From contig NZ_JALIRM010000001.1 in NCBI RefSeq assembly GCF_022900255.1, forward strand, positions 1,171,478 to 1,235,477: a stretch of DNA of 64,000 nt, in the 5' to 3' direction. The notes under the pieces were generated by a model. The model saw only the letters and a list, made by a program, of their open reading frames with translations. It was not told the DNA's origin and did not search any database. Of the stretch, positions 56,155-64,000 are shown in pieces; the first letter of the stretch is position 1, and every line of letters starts with the position of its first letter. This stretch comes from Lederbergia wuyishanensis (GTDB lineage: Bacteria; Bacillota; Bacilli; Bacillales; Bacillaceae_C). Position numbers and translations under genes: made by a program.

Positions 56155-57111
56155 TTATCGTTCAATATGAACTTCTTGATTCATAAGAGCTTGAACCTCA
56201 TCCCAAGTAGGCAGTCCCTCCCAATCACCTTCACTTTGTACGACGAGAGCTCCTACCATATTAGCAAGCTGCACTGATTCTTGATGACTTAATCCTTTTA
56301 GCAATCCTGCTACAAAACCGGCGCAAAATCCATCGCCTGCACCAATAGGATCAACCACTTTTTCAACAGAAACATAAGGCAAAGAAGTCACTGCCCCATT
56401 TTCAACTAATAATGTTTCATCACTGCCACCTTTTACTATTGAAACCGCCTTTAATTCCTTTAACTTTGAAAACACCATTACTTCATCATTAGTATCAAAT
56501 AGTAACTTTAATTCATCTAAGCCAGGCAAAAAGTAGTCTGCTTTCTCAGCTAAAGGAAGTAAAACCTCTCTAGCTTCCTCTAATGTCCAAAGCTTCAGTC
56601 TTAGATTTGGGTCAAAAGATATCTTGACTCCATGTTTTTTCGCTATCCTTATTGATTCATAAACAGTATTTCTAGCTGATTCACTGATCGCGCATGTGAT
56701 ACCTGTAATGTGCAAAATTTTTGCATTCCTTATATAATCTTCATCTAAATCCTCTGGACTCAATCTACTTGCAGCAGATCCGCTTCTATAATAATAGACG
56801 GAAGTTTTTTCAGCGACTGTTTCGCGCAGCATAAAACCAGTTGGGCCATTTTCTGTCAGTGCTGTCCTAGATACATCAACGCCTTCTCCCCTTATTGCTT
56901 TTAAAATGTATCTGCCGAATGGATCCTTTCCTAATAGACTAAACCAACCAATCTGATGTCCCAATCGGGCCAGAGCAATAGCAAAGTTACTTTCTGCCCC
57001 CCCAAATGATTTACTAAATTCATGATTGTACTCAATTCCTTTCGTATACAATGGAGTCATTAAAACCATTGTCTCTCCAAAAGTAACTACTTGCGGATAT
57101 ACTTTATCCAT
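56155..57111 (-). CDS. kdgK: 2-keto-3-deoxygluconate kinase-like PfkB sugar kinase
   Basis: PfkB-fold kinase, 318 residues, phosphorylating 2-keto-3-deoxygluconate or a near analogue. Motifs: VTFGETMVLMTPL, GGAESNFAIALARLGHQIGW, and the anion-hole/catalytic-base signature DPIGAGDGFCAGFVAGLL. YYYRSGSAASRLSPED is typical of KdgK. It suggests that the region ends in Entner-Doudoroff-type 2-keto-3-deoxy-6-phosphogluconate; no aldolase gene is seen here, so one is needed elsewhere. Confidence 0.85.
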   Translation of the reverse strand: MDKVYPQVVTFGETMVLMTPLYTKGIEYNHEFSKSFGGAESNFAIALARLGHQIGWFSLLGKDPFGRYILKAIRGEGVDVSRTALTENGPTGFMLRETVAEKTSVYYYRSGSAASRLSPEDLDEDYIRNAKILHITGITCAISESARNTVYESIRIAKKHGVKISFDPNLRLKLWTLEEAREVLLPLAEKADYFLPGLDELKLLFDTNDEVMVFSKLKELKAVSIVKGGSDETLLVENGAVTSLPYVSVEKVVDPIGAGDGFCAGFVAGLLKGLSHQESVQLANMVGALVVQSEGDWEGLPTWDEVQALMNQEVHIER

Positions 57112-57115
57112 ATTT

Positions 57116-57922
57116 TCACCCCTGTAATTCTTCCCACCACGCCTTTACTCTTTTTAAGCTAATCTTTACGTCTTCCGTAGGGTCGTGGTGGTGTGGTTCA
57201 TGTTCTATCGTTATTGTGCCTTCATATTGAATCTCTTTTAATACTGATAAAACACCTTTAATATCGACAATTCCATCGCCCAGGGTACATGATTCATGAG
57301 CTCCAGCCTCTTTTATGTCTTTCAGATGCACATGAACAAGGTAATCTTTCAATTCACGAAGAGCTTTTACATTATCATACCCGTGGGTGCCAAACCATCC
57401 TGTATCAACAGCAGCGCCAATCCACGGAGCAAATGGTCCAACTTTATCAATCACCTCTTGTGGTGTTTTTTCAGGATGATTTTCCAATCCGACCCGAATT
57501 CCATATTTTTCAGCTAATGGCATCACAATTGGACCATTTGCTGGATGGAATCCTTGCGCTAATACTGGAGTGCCGATTGCTTTTGATGTGTCGAATATTT
57601 TTGTAGCTTCTTCCGTAGTAATACCCGGTGTACCGAAGCCTGCTGTATAGGATGCCACAGTCATCTCGTATTCTTTTAAAATATGTAAAGCTTGCTCAAT
57701 CATTTCTGGTGTAGCACGAAACGGATCTAAATGAGCAATCCATAATTCGATTGCATCAAAGCCCATATCTTTCGTCCTTGATATTAATTCTTCAAACTTT
57801 GAAGAAAATTGTAGGCCATGAAATGCATCAAATGTTGCTTGATGGCATTTCCCCCAATCTTCACTATTTTGATAATTTAATTCCTTTGCTACAAAGTTGG
57901 CAGTCATAAATGCCCATTTCAT
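57116..57922 (-). CDS. TIM-barrel sugar isomerase/epimerase 2
   Basis: Xylose-isomerase-like TIM-barrel protein, 268 residues. Metal-ligand strands: FDAIELWIAHLDPF, RVGLENHPEKTPQE, IGAAVDTGWFGTHG, LVHVHLKDIKEAG and GTITIEHEPHHHDP. The ATG at 57922 has GGAGGAATATG upstream and begins one base after the stop of the preceding gene. Four bases separate it from kdgK. Confidence 0.86.
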   Translation of the reverse strand: MKWAFMTANFVAKELNYQNSEDWGKCHQATFDAFHGLQFSSKFEELISRTKDMGFDAIELWIAHLDPFRATPEMIEQALHILKEYEMTVASYTAGFGTPGITTEEATKIFDTSKAIGTPVLAQGFHPANGPIVMPLAEKYGIRVGLENHPEKTPQEVIDKVGPFAPWIGAAVDTGWFGTHGYDNVKALRELKDYLVHVHLKDIKEAGAHESCTLGDGIVDIKGVLSVLKEIQYEGTITIEHEPHHHDPTEDVKISLKRVKAWWEELQG

Positions 57923-57923
57923 T

Positions 57924-58766
57924 TCATATTCCTCCAAATGTATATAAATTTTTTACAATATCCTTAATGTGATTGATTGACTGTTTCGCATAATCATCGT
58001 ATTTATTAGATTTACTACTATGCTCTGAAACTAAATAAGGATTAGAAACTGAAGGTAGAAATTCCATACTAATGTAACCAGAGTAATTATTATTGCTTAG
58101 AAAAGACATGATTGGGCTAAAATCAGTTTGACCTAATCCAGCTGCCTCCCTAGTATTATCTGCAATATGTACGTGAACGAGATATTCCGAGATATTTGTC
58201 AAAGATTTCAGCATATCTTGCTCTTCTATATTCATATGAAAAAAATCAGCCATTATCTTTACATTTTCCAAGTCCACCTCTTCTACAAATCTTTTTGCGG
58301 TATGGAGATTCGTAACTAAGTAGGTTTCATAACGATTAATAGCCTCAATTGCAAGAATAATATTATGCTGTTTAGCGTATTTTCCAACTTCTCGAACACT
58401 TGCTATCGCATGGTTCCATTCTTCTTCTGATTCCGCTTTCACTTTTCCCACATAAGTTGGGACAACAATAACAATACGAGCTCCTAATGCTTTTGCCATG
58501 TCAATGCATTGTTTTGCATAATCGATTGCATTCTTTCTTGTTTGTATATTTTCAGAGGAAAGATCTCTATCTTCATAATAAATACCACAAATAGAACTGC
58601 ACTCCATCTGATATTTTTCTAAAAGCTCTTTAGTTTTTTGAATATCTATGAATTCTGGTTCCCCAGCAAGTTCAACACCCTGATACTCATATTTTTGTAA
58701 TCTTTTAAGACTTTCTTCCAAATTCTCATTGCCGAAAATCCACTGGGTTAGGCTGTATTTGAACAT
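57924..58766 (-). CDS. TIM-barrel sugar isomerase/epimerase 3 (hydroxypyruvate isomerase-like)
   Basis: TIM-barrel protein of 280 residues, related to hydroxypyruvate isomerase and IolH/IolE families. Ligand strands: YQGVELAGEPEF, ILAIEAINRYETYLV, VKIMADFFHMNIEE, LVHVHIADNTRE and GYISMEFLPSVSN. First gene of a seven- to eight-gene minus-strand operon that starts after a terminator at 58862-58886. Substrate unknown. Confidence 0.86.
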   Translation of the reverse strand: MFKYSLTQWIFGNENLEESLKRLQKYEYQGVELAGEPEFIDIQKTKELLEKYQMECSSICGIYYEDRDLSSENIQTRKNAIDYAKQCIDMAKALGARIVIVVPTYVGKVKAESEEEWNHAIASVREVGKYAKQHNIILAIEAINRYETYLVTNLHTAKRFVEEVDLENVKIMADFFHMNIEEQDMLKSLTNISEYLVHVHIADNTREAAGLGQTDFSPIMSFLSNNNYSGYISMEFLPSVSNPYLVSEHSSKSNKYDDYAKQSINHIKDIVKNLYTFGGI

Positions 58767-58861
58767 TAATAACTCCCGCCTTATAATTTATATAAAAAGA
58801 CAATCACCAATCTATATATTCTATAAGGATTCTAATTCTCCTTTTTATTTCAGATTTCAAT

Positions 58862-58886
58862 AAAAAAAGACGGTATTATCCGCCCT
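58862..58886 (-). terminator. Terminator after the PhyH gene
   Basis: Stem GGGCGG/CCGTCT (with two G-T pairs) around ATAATA, followed by TTTTTTTA on the minus strand. Confidence 0.7.
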
Positions 58887-58901
58887 ATTATATAAAATAT
58901 T

Positions 58902-59660
58902 TCAATCCAACGAAATTTTCTTTTTCAAATCTGCTCTTTCTATTATTGAATCATGTCTAATATAGTGACAAACATAGGATCTTCTCCATCTGTTGCTTGT
59001 TCGATTTTTTCCAGAAGAATGGATAAGGAGATTGTGAAAAAATACGATATCGCCTTTTTTCATAACGACTGGGATTTGTTTGGACAAATCAGCCCCTTCA
59101 GTTTCATCAGTCCAAGATTCATGTTCACTCGTATCTTTTACCTTTCCGTGTGGAAGAAGTCCATCTTTATGACTTCCAGGAATTACCCATAAACATCCGT
59201 TTTCTTCGTCAACATCCTCCATTGCAATCCAGGCAGCCGTTAACGTGTTTGGTTCGTTATGAATATAATAATAATCTTGATGTGCTGCTTGTCCAGGCGA
59301 ACCGGGAGACTTATAGAAATACATACTCTGTACCCCAACTGCTTCATCCCCTAGTAATTGAGCCAATGCCCCTCTTACTATTGGAAGTTTCATCAATTGC
59401 AATGAAAATCCATCATGAAGATGCGGATTAAATAGACGAAGAGAAAAACGGTCTTTCTCAGATAAAATTTTTCCAATATGAGGGTTCGCCCAGTCCTCTA
59501 TTTTATCGGCTGAGCGAATTGTGTATATATAGGAGTTATATGCATCTATCAAATCATGACTACAGCCATCTTTTACTACTAGATAACCATCTCTCTCATA
59601 TTGAGAAATTTGAGCCTCTGTAAGTGGCGACATTCTATTTTCCTTTACGGGTGTTTGCAT
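58902..59660 (-). CDS. Phytanoyl-CoA dioxygenase (PhyH)-family oxygenase
   Basis: Fe(II)/2-oxoglutarate-dependent oxygenase fold, 252 residues. The N-terminus ISQYERDGYLVVKDGC is typical of the family; iron ligands are His and Asp in AAHQDYYYIHNEP and a distal His in FFHNLLIHSSGKNRT, with 2-oxoglutarate-binding arginine nearby. GGGAGG lies 11 bases before the ATG. It is isolated between two regulatory gaps. Small-molecule hydroxylation is expected; the substrate is not visible. Confidence 0.85.
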   Translation of the reverse strand: MQTPVKENRMSPLTEAQISQYERDGYLVVKDGCSHDLIDAYNSYIYTIRSADKIEDWANPHIGKILSEKDRFSLRLFNPHLHDGFSLQLMKLPIVRGALAQLLGDEAVGVQSMYFYKSPGSPGQAAHQDYYYIHNEPNTLTAAWIAMEDVDEENGCLWVIPGSHKDGLLPHGKVKDTSEHESWTDETEGADLSKQIPVVMKKGDIVFFHNLLIHSSGKNRTSNRWRRSYVCHYIRHDSIIERADLKKKISLD

Positions 59661-59777
59661 AGTTCAAAAAACCTCCCTTTTACTAAAAAATATATGTTAC
59701 AAATTTATGGAGCCAAACTAATTATTCACTAATTCTTAGATAATATATTTATGAATGACTACTATTATTTCATTTTA

Positions 59778-60974
59778 TTAATCAATATTTCTTACTTCTA
59801 TCGTTTTTCCTCTTTTTGCCCAAGGTATATTTCTTTCACTTGGCAATGTCCATTGTTCATAGCATTGAATAAGTGTTTCACCTAATCCTTCTACCCATCT
59901 TACATCTGCTTCTTTATCAAAATTAATTAAGTTCTCAGGAAATAATGTTATTTCAGGAACAGATTCGTGCATTGATATAATGGATTGTACGTGTGGTGTT
60001 GCTGTCTCAGGCACGCAAGGAATATCACAATTCTCGTTTGCTATAGCATTAATACAAGTGATTAATTTGTGTATATGATCCTTTTCAGGGTCTGGGTACA
60101 TTTTCTCCTTGCCATCCTTAAATCGCACCATCACCTGAGAATCATTCTGACTCTCTGATCTATAAATAGTAGCTTGTTCAAATTCATATAAAAAGCGTGG
60201 GCCGTATGAGTCTTTCACGGCATGTGTTGCATAATAATAAATCTCCACGTCTTCTTCGGTTGTTATTTTTGCAGCACACGTATCAAAACTTTCAATTGGA
60301 TTGGCTCGATAAAGTTCAGCGGTTACATTCTTTAGTTGAGCACTTTCGTCCATTTTTGCACCTAATAAATAAAACATATGATGTAGATAGTGTGAGGTTG
60401 CATTATTAGCCACACTATCTAAAATAGGTTCACCTGTATCACTATACATACGACCAGCCCAATTATTTCGGTTATAATATGCGCCATCACGCGGCCAATT
60501 TACAATGGTTTTTAAACGTTTAGGTTTTCCAAATACACCATTTAATATGTCTCGTTTTAAATCATGTACAGAAGGACTGAAAGACCAGTTAAAACCAATA
60601 GCCACGAACTTACCTGTAAGATTTCGTGTCTCAATTAATTCTTTTGCCTCTTGAAGGGATGCGCACATCGGTTTTTCACAAAGCACATTTGAACCATGTT
60701 TAAGAGCATAACAAGCTTGAGATGCATGAAGATGAATAGGTGTCGAAAAAACGGCAAGGTCTGCTTCATTGTTTTTATAAAATTCTTCTAGTGAGGAATA
60801 TACCTTAATTCCATGGTTTTTTATTCTGTCATAATTGGAAATTCTCTCTACACTCGGTTCCACGATACCAACAATACTCGCATTCAATTCGATGCCATCA
60901 TTTAGAAGTTTTTCAACATAAATATTTCCATAACCTCCTACACCTATTAATACAATTTTTACACTATTTTTCAT
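59778..60974 (-). CDS. Gfo/Idh/MocA family oxidoreductase 2
   Basis: Dehydrogenase of 398 residues: Rossmann start IVLIGVGGYGNIYVEKLL, SNVLCEKPMCASLQEAKE, then a long C-terminal domain (DSVANNATSHYLHHMFYLLG) that is larger than usual for the family. Its ribosome site AGAGAGGTGAAG overlaps the 3' end of the upstream murG-like gene, so the two are co-transcribed. Substrate unknown. Confidence 0.85.
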   Translation of the reverse strand: MKNSVKIVLIGVGGYGNIYVEKLLNDGIELNASIVGIVEPSVERISNYDRIKNHGIKVYSSLEEFYKNNEADLAVFSTPIHLHASQACYALKHGSNVLCEKPMCASLQEAKELIETRNLTGKFVAIGFNWSFSPSVHDLKRDILNGVFGKPKRLKTIVNWPRDGAYYNRNNWAGRMYSDTGEPILDSVANNATSHYLHHMFYLLGAKMDESAQLKNVTAELYRANPIESFDTCAAKITTEEDVEIYYYATHAVKDSYGPRFLYEFEQATIYRSESQNDSQVMVRFKDGKEKMYPDPEKDHIHKLITCINAIANENCDIPCVPETATPHVQSIISMHESVPEITLFPENLINFDKEADVRWVEGLGETLIQCYEQWTLPSERNIPWAKRGKTIEVRNID

Positions 60975-60981
60975 TACTGCT

Positions 60982-62061
60982 TCACCTCTCTATAGATGTT
61001 GTCTCGTTTATTTCATTCATTAAAAATGATAAGGCATCCGTTTTTGTATATGTATTCATCGCTATTTTGATTTCTTTTCTTTTTTCAAAAACATTATCTA
61101 AATAAGAGATTATTGTTTCTGTAGTAAGTTCTTCTTCTACCAACGTTAGAGAATATCCTTTTTTTTCAAAAACTTTCGCATTTAAAATTTGATCCCCTCT
61201 ACTTTGTTGTAATGTTAAAGGAATAATGATCATTGGTATTTTAAGTGCAAGAAATTCAAATATAGAGTTTGAACCTCCACGCGTGATTACTATGTCAGTC
61301 GCTGCTAAAATATCAGCTAGTTCCTCATGTATGTATTCAAATTGTTTATATCCCTTTATGTCAGTCATTTTTTGATCAATATTATTCTTCCCACATATAT
61401 GAACAATCTGATATTTCTTTGTGAGCTGTACAATAGTACCTCGAATGGTTTCATTAATCTTTTTTGCACCTAAACTCCCACCCATAATGGTCAGGATTGG
61501 AAGCTTTCTATGAAAATCTAGATATGCCCTTCCTTTATCAGCTGAGCCTTGTAGAATTTCTCTCCTTATAGGTGATCCAATAAATGTAGTTTTATTTTTA
61601 GGGAAATACTTTATTGTCTCTTCAAATGATGTAAAAATCCTTGTTGCAAATCTTTGTGAAATTTTATTTGCAAGTCCTGGCGTTAAATCACTTTCATGTA
61701 TAAAAATAGGGATTTTTAATAATTTAGCAGCTACAATAACTGGGACTGAAACAAATCCTCCTTTAGAGAAAACAATATGTGGTTTTAATTTCCGCAAAAT
61801 TTTTCTTGCTTCCATGCATCCTTTAAGTACTCTAAACATATCAATAATATTTTCAAAGTCTATATATCTTCTTAATTTTCCACTGCTGATAGGATAATAG
61901 GGGGTATTTATTTTTTCAATTAATTCCTTTTCAATTCCTTTTTTCGAGCCAATATAAAAAATATCCCATTCTTTTTGGTTTAGTTCTCTAATCAATGCTA
62001 GATTAGGTGTTACATGTCCTGCTGAACCCCCACCTGTAAATACAATTCTCTTTTTTTCCAT
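60982..62061 (-). CDS. Second MurG-type glycosyltransferase
   Basis: UDP-GlcNAc transferase of the MurG family (lipid I to lipid II), 359 residues. Family motifs: VFTGGGSAGHVTPNLALI, FSKGGFVSVPVIVAA, IHESDLTPGLANKI, IMGGSLGAKKINE and ITRGGSNSIFEFLALKIP. The ATG at 62061 follows AAGGAGGATTT. It lies outside the mur/dcw cluster, next to sugar catabolic genes, and resembles the second MurG of the B. cereus group rather than the dcw copy (inferred from memory of motif spacing). It leads an operon with the Gfo/Idh/MocA gene at 59778. Confidence 0.9.
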   Translation of the reverse strand: MEKKRIVFTGGGSAGHVTPNLALIRELNQKEWDIFYIGSKKGIEKELIEKINTPYYPISSGKLRRYIDFENIIDMFRVLKGCMEARKILRKLKPHIVFSKGGFVSVPVIVAAKLLKIPIFIHESDLTPGLANKISQRFATRIFTSFEETIKYFPKNKTTFIGSPIRREILQGSADKGRAYLDFHRKLPILTIMGGSLGAKKINETIRGTIVQLTKKYQIVHICGKNNIDQKMTDIKGYKQFEYIHEELADILAATDIVITRGGSNSIFEFLALKIPMIIIPLTLQQSRGDQILNAKVFEKKGYSLTLVEEELTTETIISYLDNVFEKRKEIKIAMNTYTKTDALSFLMNEINETTSIER

Positions 62062-62207
62062 AAATCCTCCTTGCAATCACAACGATTTTATCATAATTAT
62101 ATGGCATTACAATCTATATTTTAACTGTAAAAGGAATTTATAATTATTTATCGAATTAGTATAAAGGCCAATAAATTTAGTTTTCTTATTTCAAAGGAGT
62201 TGTTTTA

Positions 62208-63035
62208 ATGTCTTATTTATCATTAAGTACGTGGAGCTTGCACCGAAATCTGGGCCCACTTAATTGGACAACCTGGAATGATGAGCAAAAAAGTCATGTA
62301 GTACAAGTGGAACCTCAACCTGAACTTACTAATTTACTTGAGTTGCCGTCTATTTTGGCGTCTAAAGGCTTTAAAGCGATCGAAATATGCCATTTCAATT
62401 TCCCGAGTACTGACCCGGACTATTTACAAAAGTTAAAAAATGCTTGTACTGAGGCCAATATCTCATTCAACACTCTTTTATTGGATTATGGAGATATTAC
62501 TTCTGATGATGAAGTTCGTAGAAATGCCGATATAAATCTTATTAAAAAATGGATTGAGATTGCGAGTAAAACTGGGGCAAAACACATACGAATTATCGCT
62601 GGTGACGCATCTCCAAACAACGAAGCAGCTCTAGAACGTTCATCAGACATATTAAATAATCTAATAGAATTCGCCAAAGGACTTGAAGTGCGAATTATCA
62701 CTGAAAATTTTCATTCACTTACTTCCACGGCGGAAAATTGTATTCGATTAGTTAAAAATTGTAATGAAGAATTAGGGCTTATTGCAGATTTCGGTAATTT
62801 CAAAGGCGAAACGAAATATGAGGAGATTGAAAATATATTACCATTTAGCCAATCTGTTCATGCTAAGCCTGAAATGGATTCAGAAGGGGTTCCAGATGAA
62901 GATGAATTCCGTAAATGCTTAGATCGTTTAGCTGCTACGAACTATAACGGGCCGATTAATATAATCTACGATGGCCCGGGAGATATGTGGGAAGGAATAG
63001 AAAGGGTAAAGAAAATAGTAGAGTCCTATTTATAA
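62208..63035 (+). CDS. TIM-barrel sugar isomerase/epimerase 4
   Basis: A 275-residue TIM-barrel protein starting MSYLSLSTWSLHRNLGPLNW, with strands IRIIAGDASPN, RIITENFHSLTST, LGLIADFGNFKGETKYE and GPINIIYDGPGDMWEG. It is on the plus strand and divergent from the murG-like gene across 146 bases. AAAGGAG precedes the ATG. Substrate unknown; a deviating set of metal ligands (ENFH, DFGN, HAKPE) sets it apart from the other three. Confidence 0.82.
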   Translation: MSYLSLSTWSLHRNLGPLNWTTWNDEQKSHVVQVEPQPELTNLLELPSILASKGFKAIEICHFNFPSTDPDYLQKLKNACTEANISFNTLLLDYGDITSDDEVRRNADINLIKKWIEIASKTGAKHIRIIAGDASPNNEAALERSSDILNNLIEFAKGLEVRIITENFHSLTSTAENCIRLVKNCNEELGLIADFGNFKGETKYEEIENILPFSQSVHAKPEMDSEGVPDEDEFRKCLDRLAATNYNGPINIIYDGPGDMWEGIERVKKIVESYL

Positions 63036-63054
63036 TTAGAATTTCCATACGCAA

Positions 63055-63104
63055 AATAAAGGTCTTTTCCACTATTAAAATAGTGGAAAAGACCTTTTTA
63101 TATG
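63055..63104. terminator. Bidirectional terminator between TIM-barrel 4 and the binding protein
   Basis: Nearly perfect 19-bp stem (AAAGGTCTTTTCCACTATT and its complement) with a two-base loop and T-rich ends on both strands. Confidence 0.93.
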
Positions 63105-63109
63105 GCAAA

Positions 63110-64000
63110 TTAGTTACCAGCCATTTTTGCTTTGTTGTCTTGCCATTTTTTCGTTTTGAATTCTAGCATTTTACTATATCCAACCGCTTGAGCATCTTTT
63201 TCTGCTTGGTCCAGAATTTTTAGCACTTCTTCTTCATTCTTCGCATGAAGGGCTTTCGCTCTTGCTTCGTCATAGATATCGTTGACACGTTGCTCTGCTA
63301 AACCTTCTTCTGATTCAGGAAGCGGAGAAAGGTTAGAGAACTCTGTACCATTTGCTTGTGTCTTCCAAGTGATATTCATTTGATATTTTGTTTCCCAGTT
63401 TTGTTGATCTTCTGGTAACTCCATTTCATATGCCGTTTTTGACTTGTCGATGTATACGGTGTTTCCTACCCATTGGAAGCTGTTTGTCGTATTCATTAAT
63501 TTCGATAAATTTTCAACATCTGTTAAATATTTGTCTGTGAATACTGGTGCTTCTGCAATGCCGTTAACGGATTGTGTTCCATCCCAGTATAGACCTTCAG
63601 GTCCCCAGAAAATTGTACGTTGTCCTTCAGGACCTACCATCCAGTCAAGGAATGCAAAGATGGCTTCAGGATTTTTTGCTGCTTTTGTAATGACACTTAC
63701 GTTCCAGCCAAGCTGGTTCCACGTTCCAGGAGTGATGTTTTCTTTGTTCAATCCTTCTTTATGGATTGGCCAGATCATCTTAAGACCAGCATCTGGATCT
63801 TGTGCTTTCAATTGTGTATGGGCAAAGCTTGCATTTTCAGTTGGACTGCTGGATGCATATACTGCAAAACGTCCTGTTGTAACTTTTTCTTTTACTTGGT
63901 CAAGCGTTTGAGTCAATGTATCTTGGTCAAGAAGTCTTTCACGGTATAGCTTATTCATATATACCATTGCGTCTCTGAATACAGGATCTGTAAAGATGGA
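63110..64000 (-). CDS. Extracellular solute-binding protein, N-terminus missing
   Basis: C-terminal 296 residues of an ABC-transporter family 1 binding protein (LipO/LplA/YtcQ type), probably for an oligosaccharide. The open frame continues past the right edge with no start (SIFTDPVFRDAMVYMNKLYRERLL). Features: KNPEAIFAFLDWMVGPEGQRTIFWGPEGLYWD, a stretch typical of these lipoproteins, and the C-terminal KILDQAEKDAQAVGYSKMLEFKTKKWQDN. Codon use is higher in GC than in neighbours. Permease genes are expected to the right. Confidence 0.88.
   Translation of the reverse strand, partial: SIFTDPVFRDAMVYMNKLYRERLLDQDTLTQTLDQVKEKVTTGRFAVYASSSPTENASFAHTQLKAQDPDAGLKMIWPIHKEGLNKENITPGTWNQLGWNVSVITKAAKNPEAIFAFLDWMVGPEGQRTIFWGPEGLYWDGTQSVNGIAEAPVFTDKYLTDVENLSKLMNTTNSFQWVGNTVYIDKSKTAYEMELPEDQQNWETKYQMNITWKTQANGTEFSNLSPLPESEEGLAEQRVNDIYDEARAKALHAKNEEEVLKILDQAEKDAQAVGYSKMLEFKTKKWQDNKAKMAGN

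Overview
The window looks like chromosomal DNA of a spore-forming, low-GC Bacillaceae species. Evidence: spore genes (spoIIB, spoVID, ysxE, gerM, lonB), a valS T-box, frequent TTG/GTG starts behind strong GGAGG sites, and long blocks in the gene order known from Bacillus subtilis. The genus cannot be fixed from the sequence alone. No insertion sequence, prophage or CRISPR array was seen.

Layout. (1) 1-1647: maf (cut by the left edge) and spoIIB. (2) 1749-12882: a full type IV pilus cluster (PilB, PilT, PilC, PilD, PilM, PilN, PilO, a major pilin, a lipoprotein, two small prepilin-like proteins, and a divergent prepilin fused to a large beta-solenoid-like domain). It sits where B. subtilis has only comC. 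(3) 13034-17460: folC, valS and a T-box leader. (4) 17629-20075: a small membrane protein, ysxE and spoVID. (5) 20575-27018: the heme operon hemA-hemX-hemC-hemD-hemB-hemL with a PerR-like box. (6) 27371-37217: ysxD-like gene, engB, lonA, lonB, clpX, tig, ysoA. (7) 37407-43115: an island between ysoA and ysnB, where B. subtilis has leu/ilv genes, with tRNA-Arg, a hypothetical gene, a sulfatase, two half-size CHR-family transporters, a ROK regulator and a formylglycine-generating enzyme. (8) 43287-51074: ysnB, rdgB, rph, gerM, a CwlO-like hydrolase, a membrane-anchored trypsin-like protease, murI and ysmB. (9) 51308-64000: a carbohydrate region with four TIM-barrel isomerase-like proteins, two Gfo/Idh/MocA oxidoreductases, lactonase, SDR, aldo/keto reductase, KDG kinase, PhyH-type oxygenase, a second MurG and a solute-binding protein cut by the right edge.

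How parts work together. PilD should mature all prepilins with a Glu5-type signal; PilB (with two intact MshEN c-di-GMP motifs) and PilT would drive extension and retraction through PilC, with PilM/N/O as the inner-membrane platform. In the sulfatase island, FGE would convert Cys51 of the sulfatase to formylglycine, a ROK repressor probably acts at a 29-bp palindrome between the divergent genes, and the CHR proteins may export released sulfate (inference). The right-hand region looks like oxidation, epimerisation and lactone cleavage of an unusual sugar, ending in 2-keto-3-deoxy-sugar phosphorylation.

Non-coding observations include a three-copy intergenic repeat family (about 20450, 22030, 46475), a three-way-junction-like element downstream of murI, and structured regions ahead of lonA and lonB.
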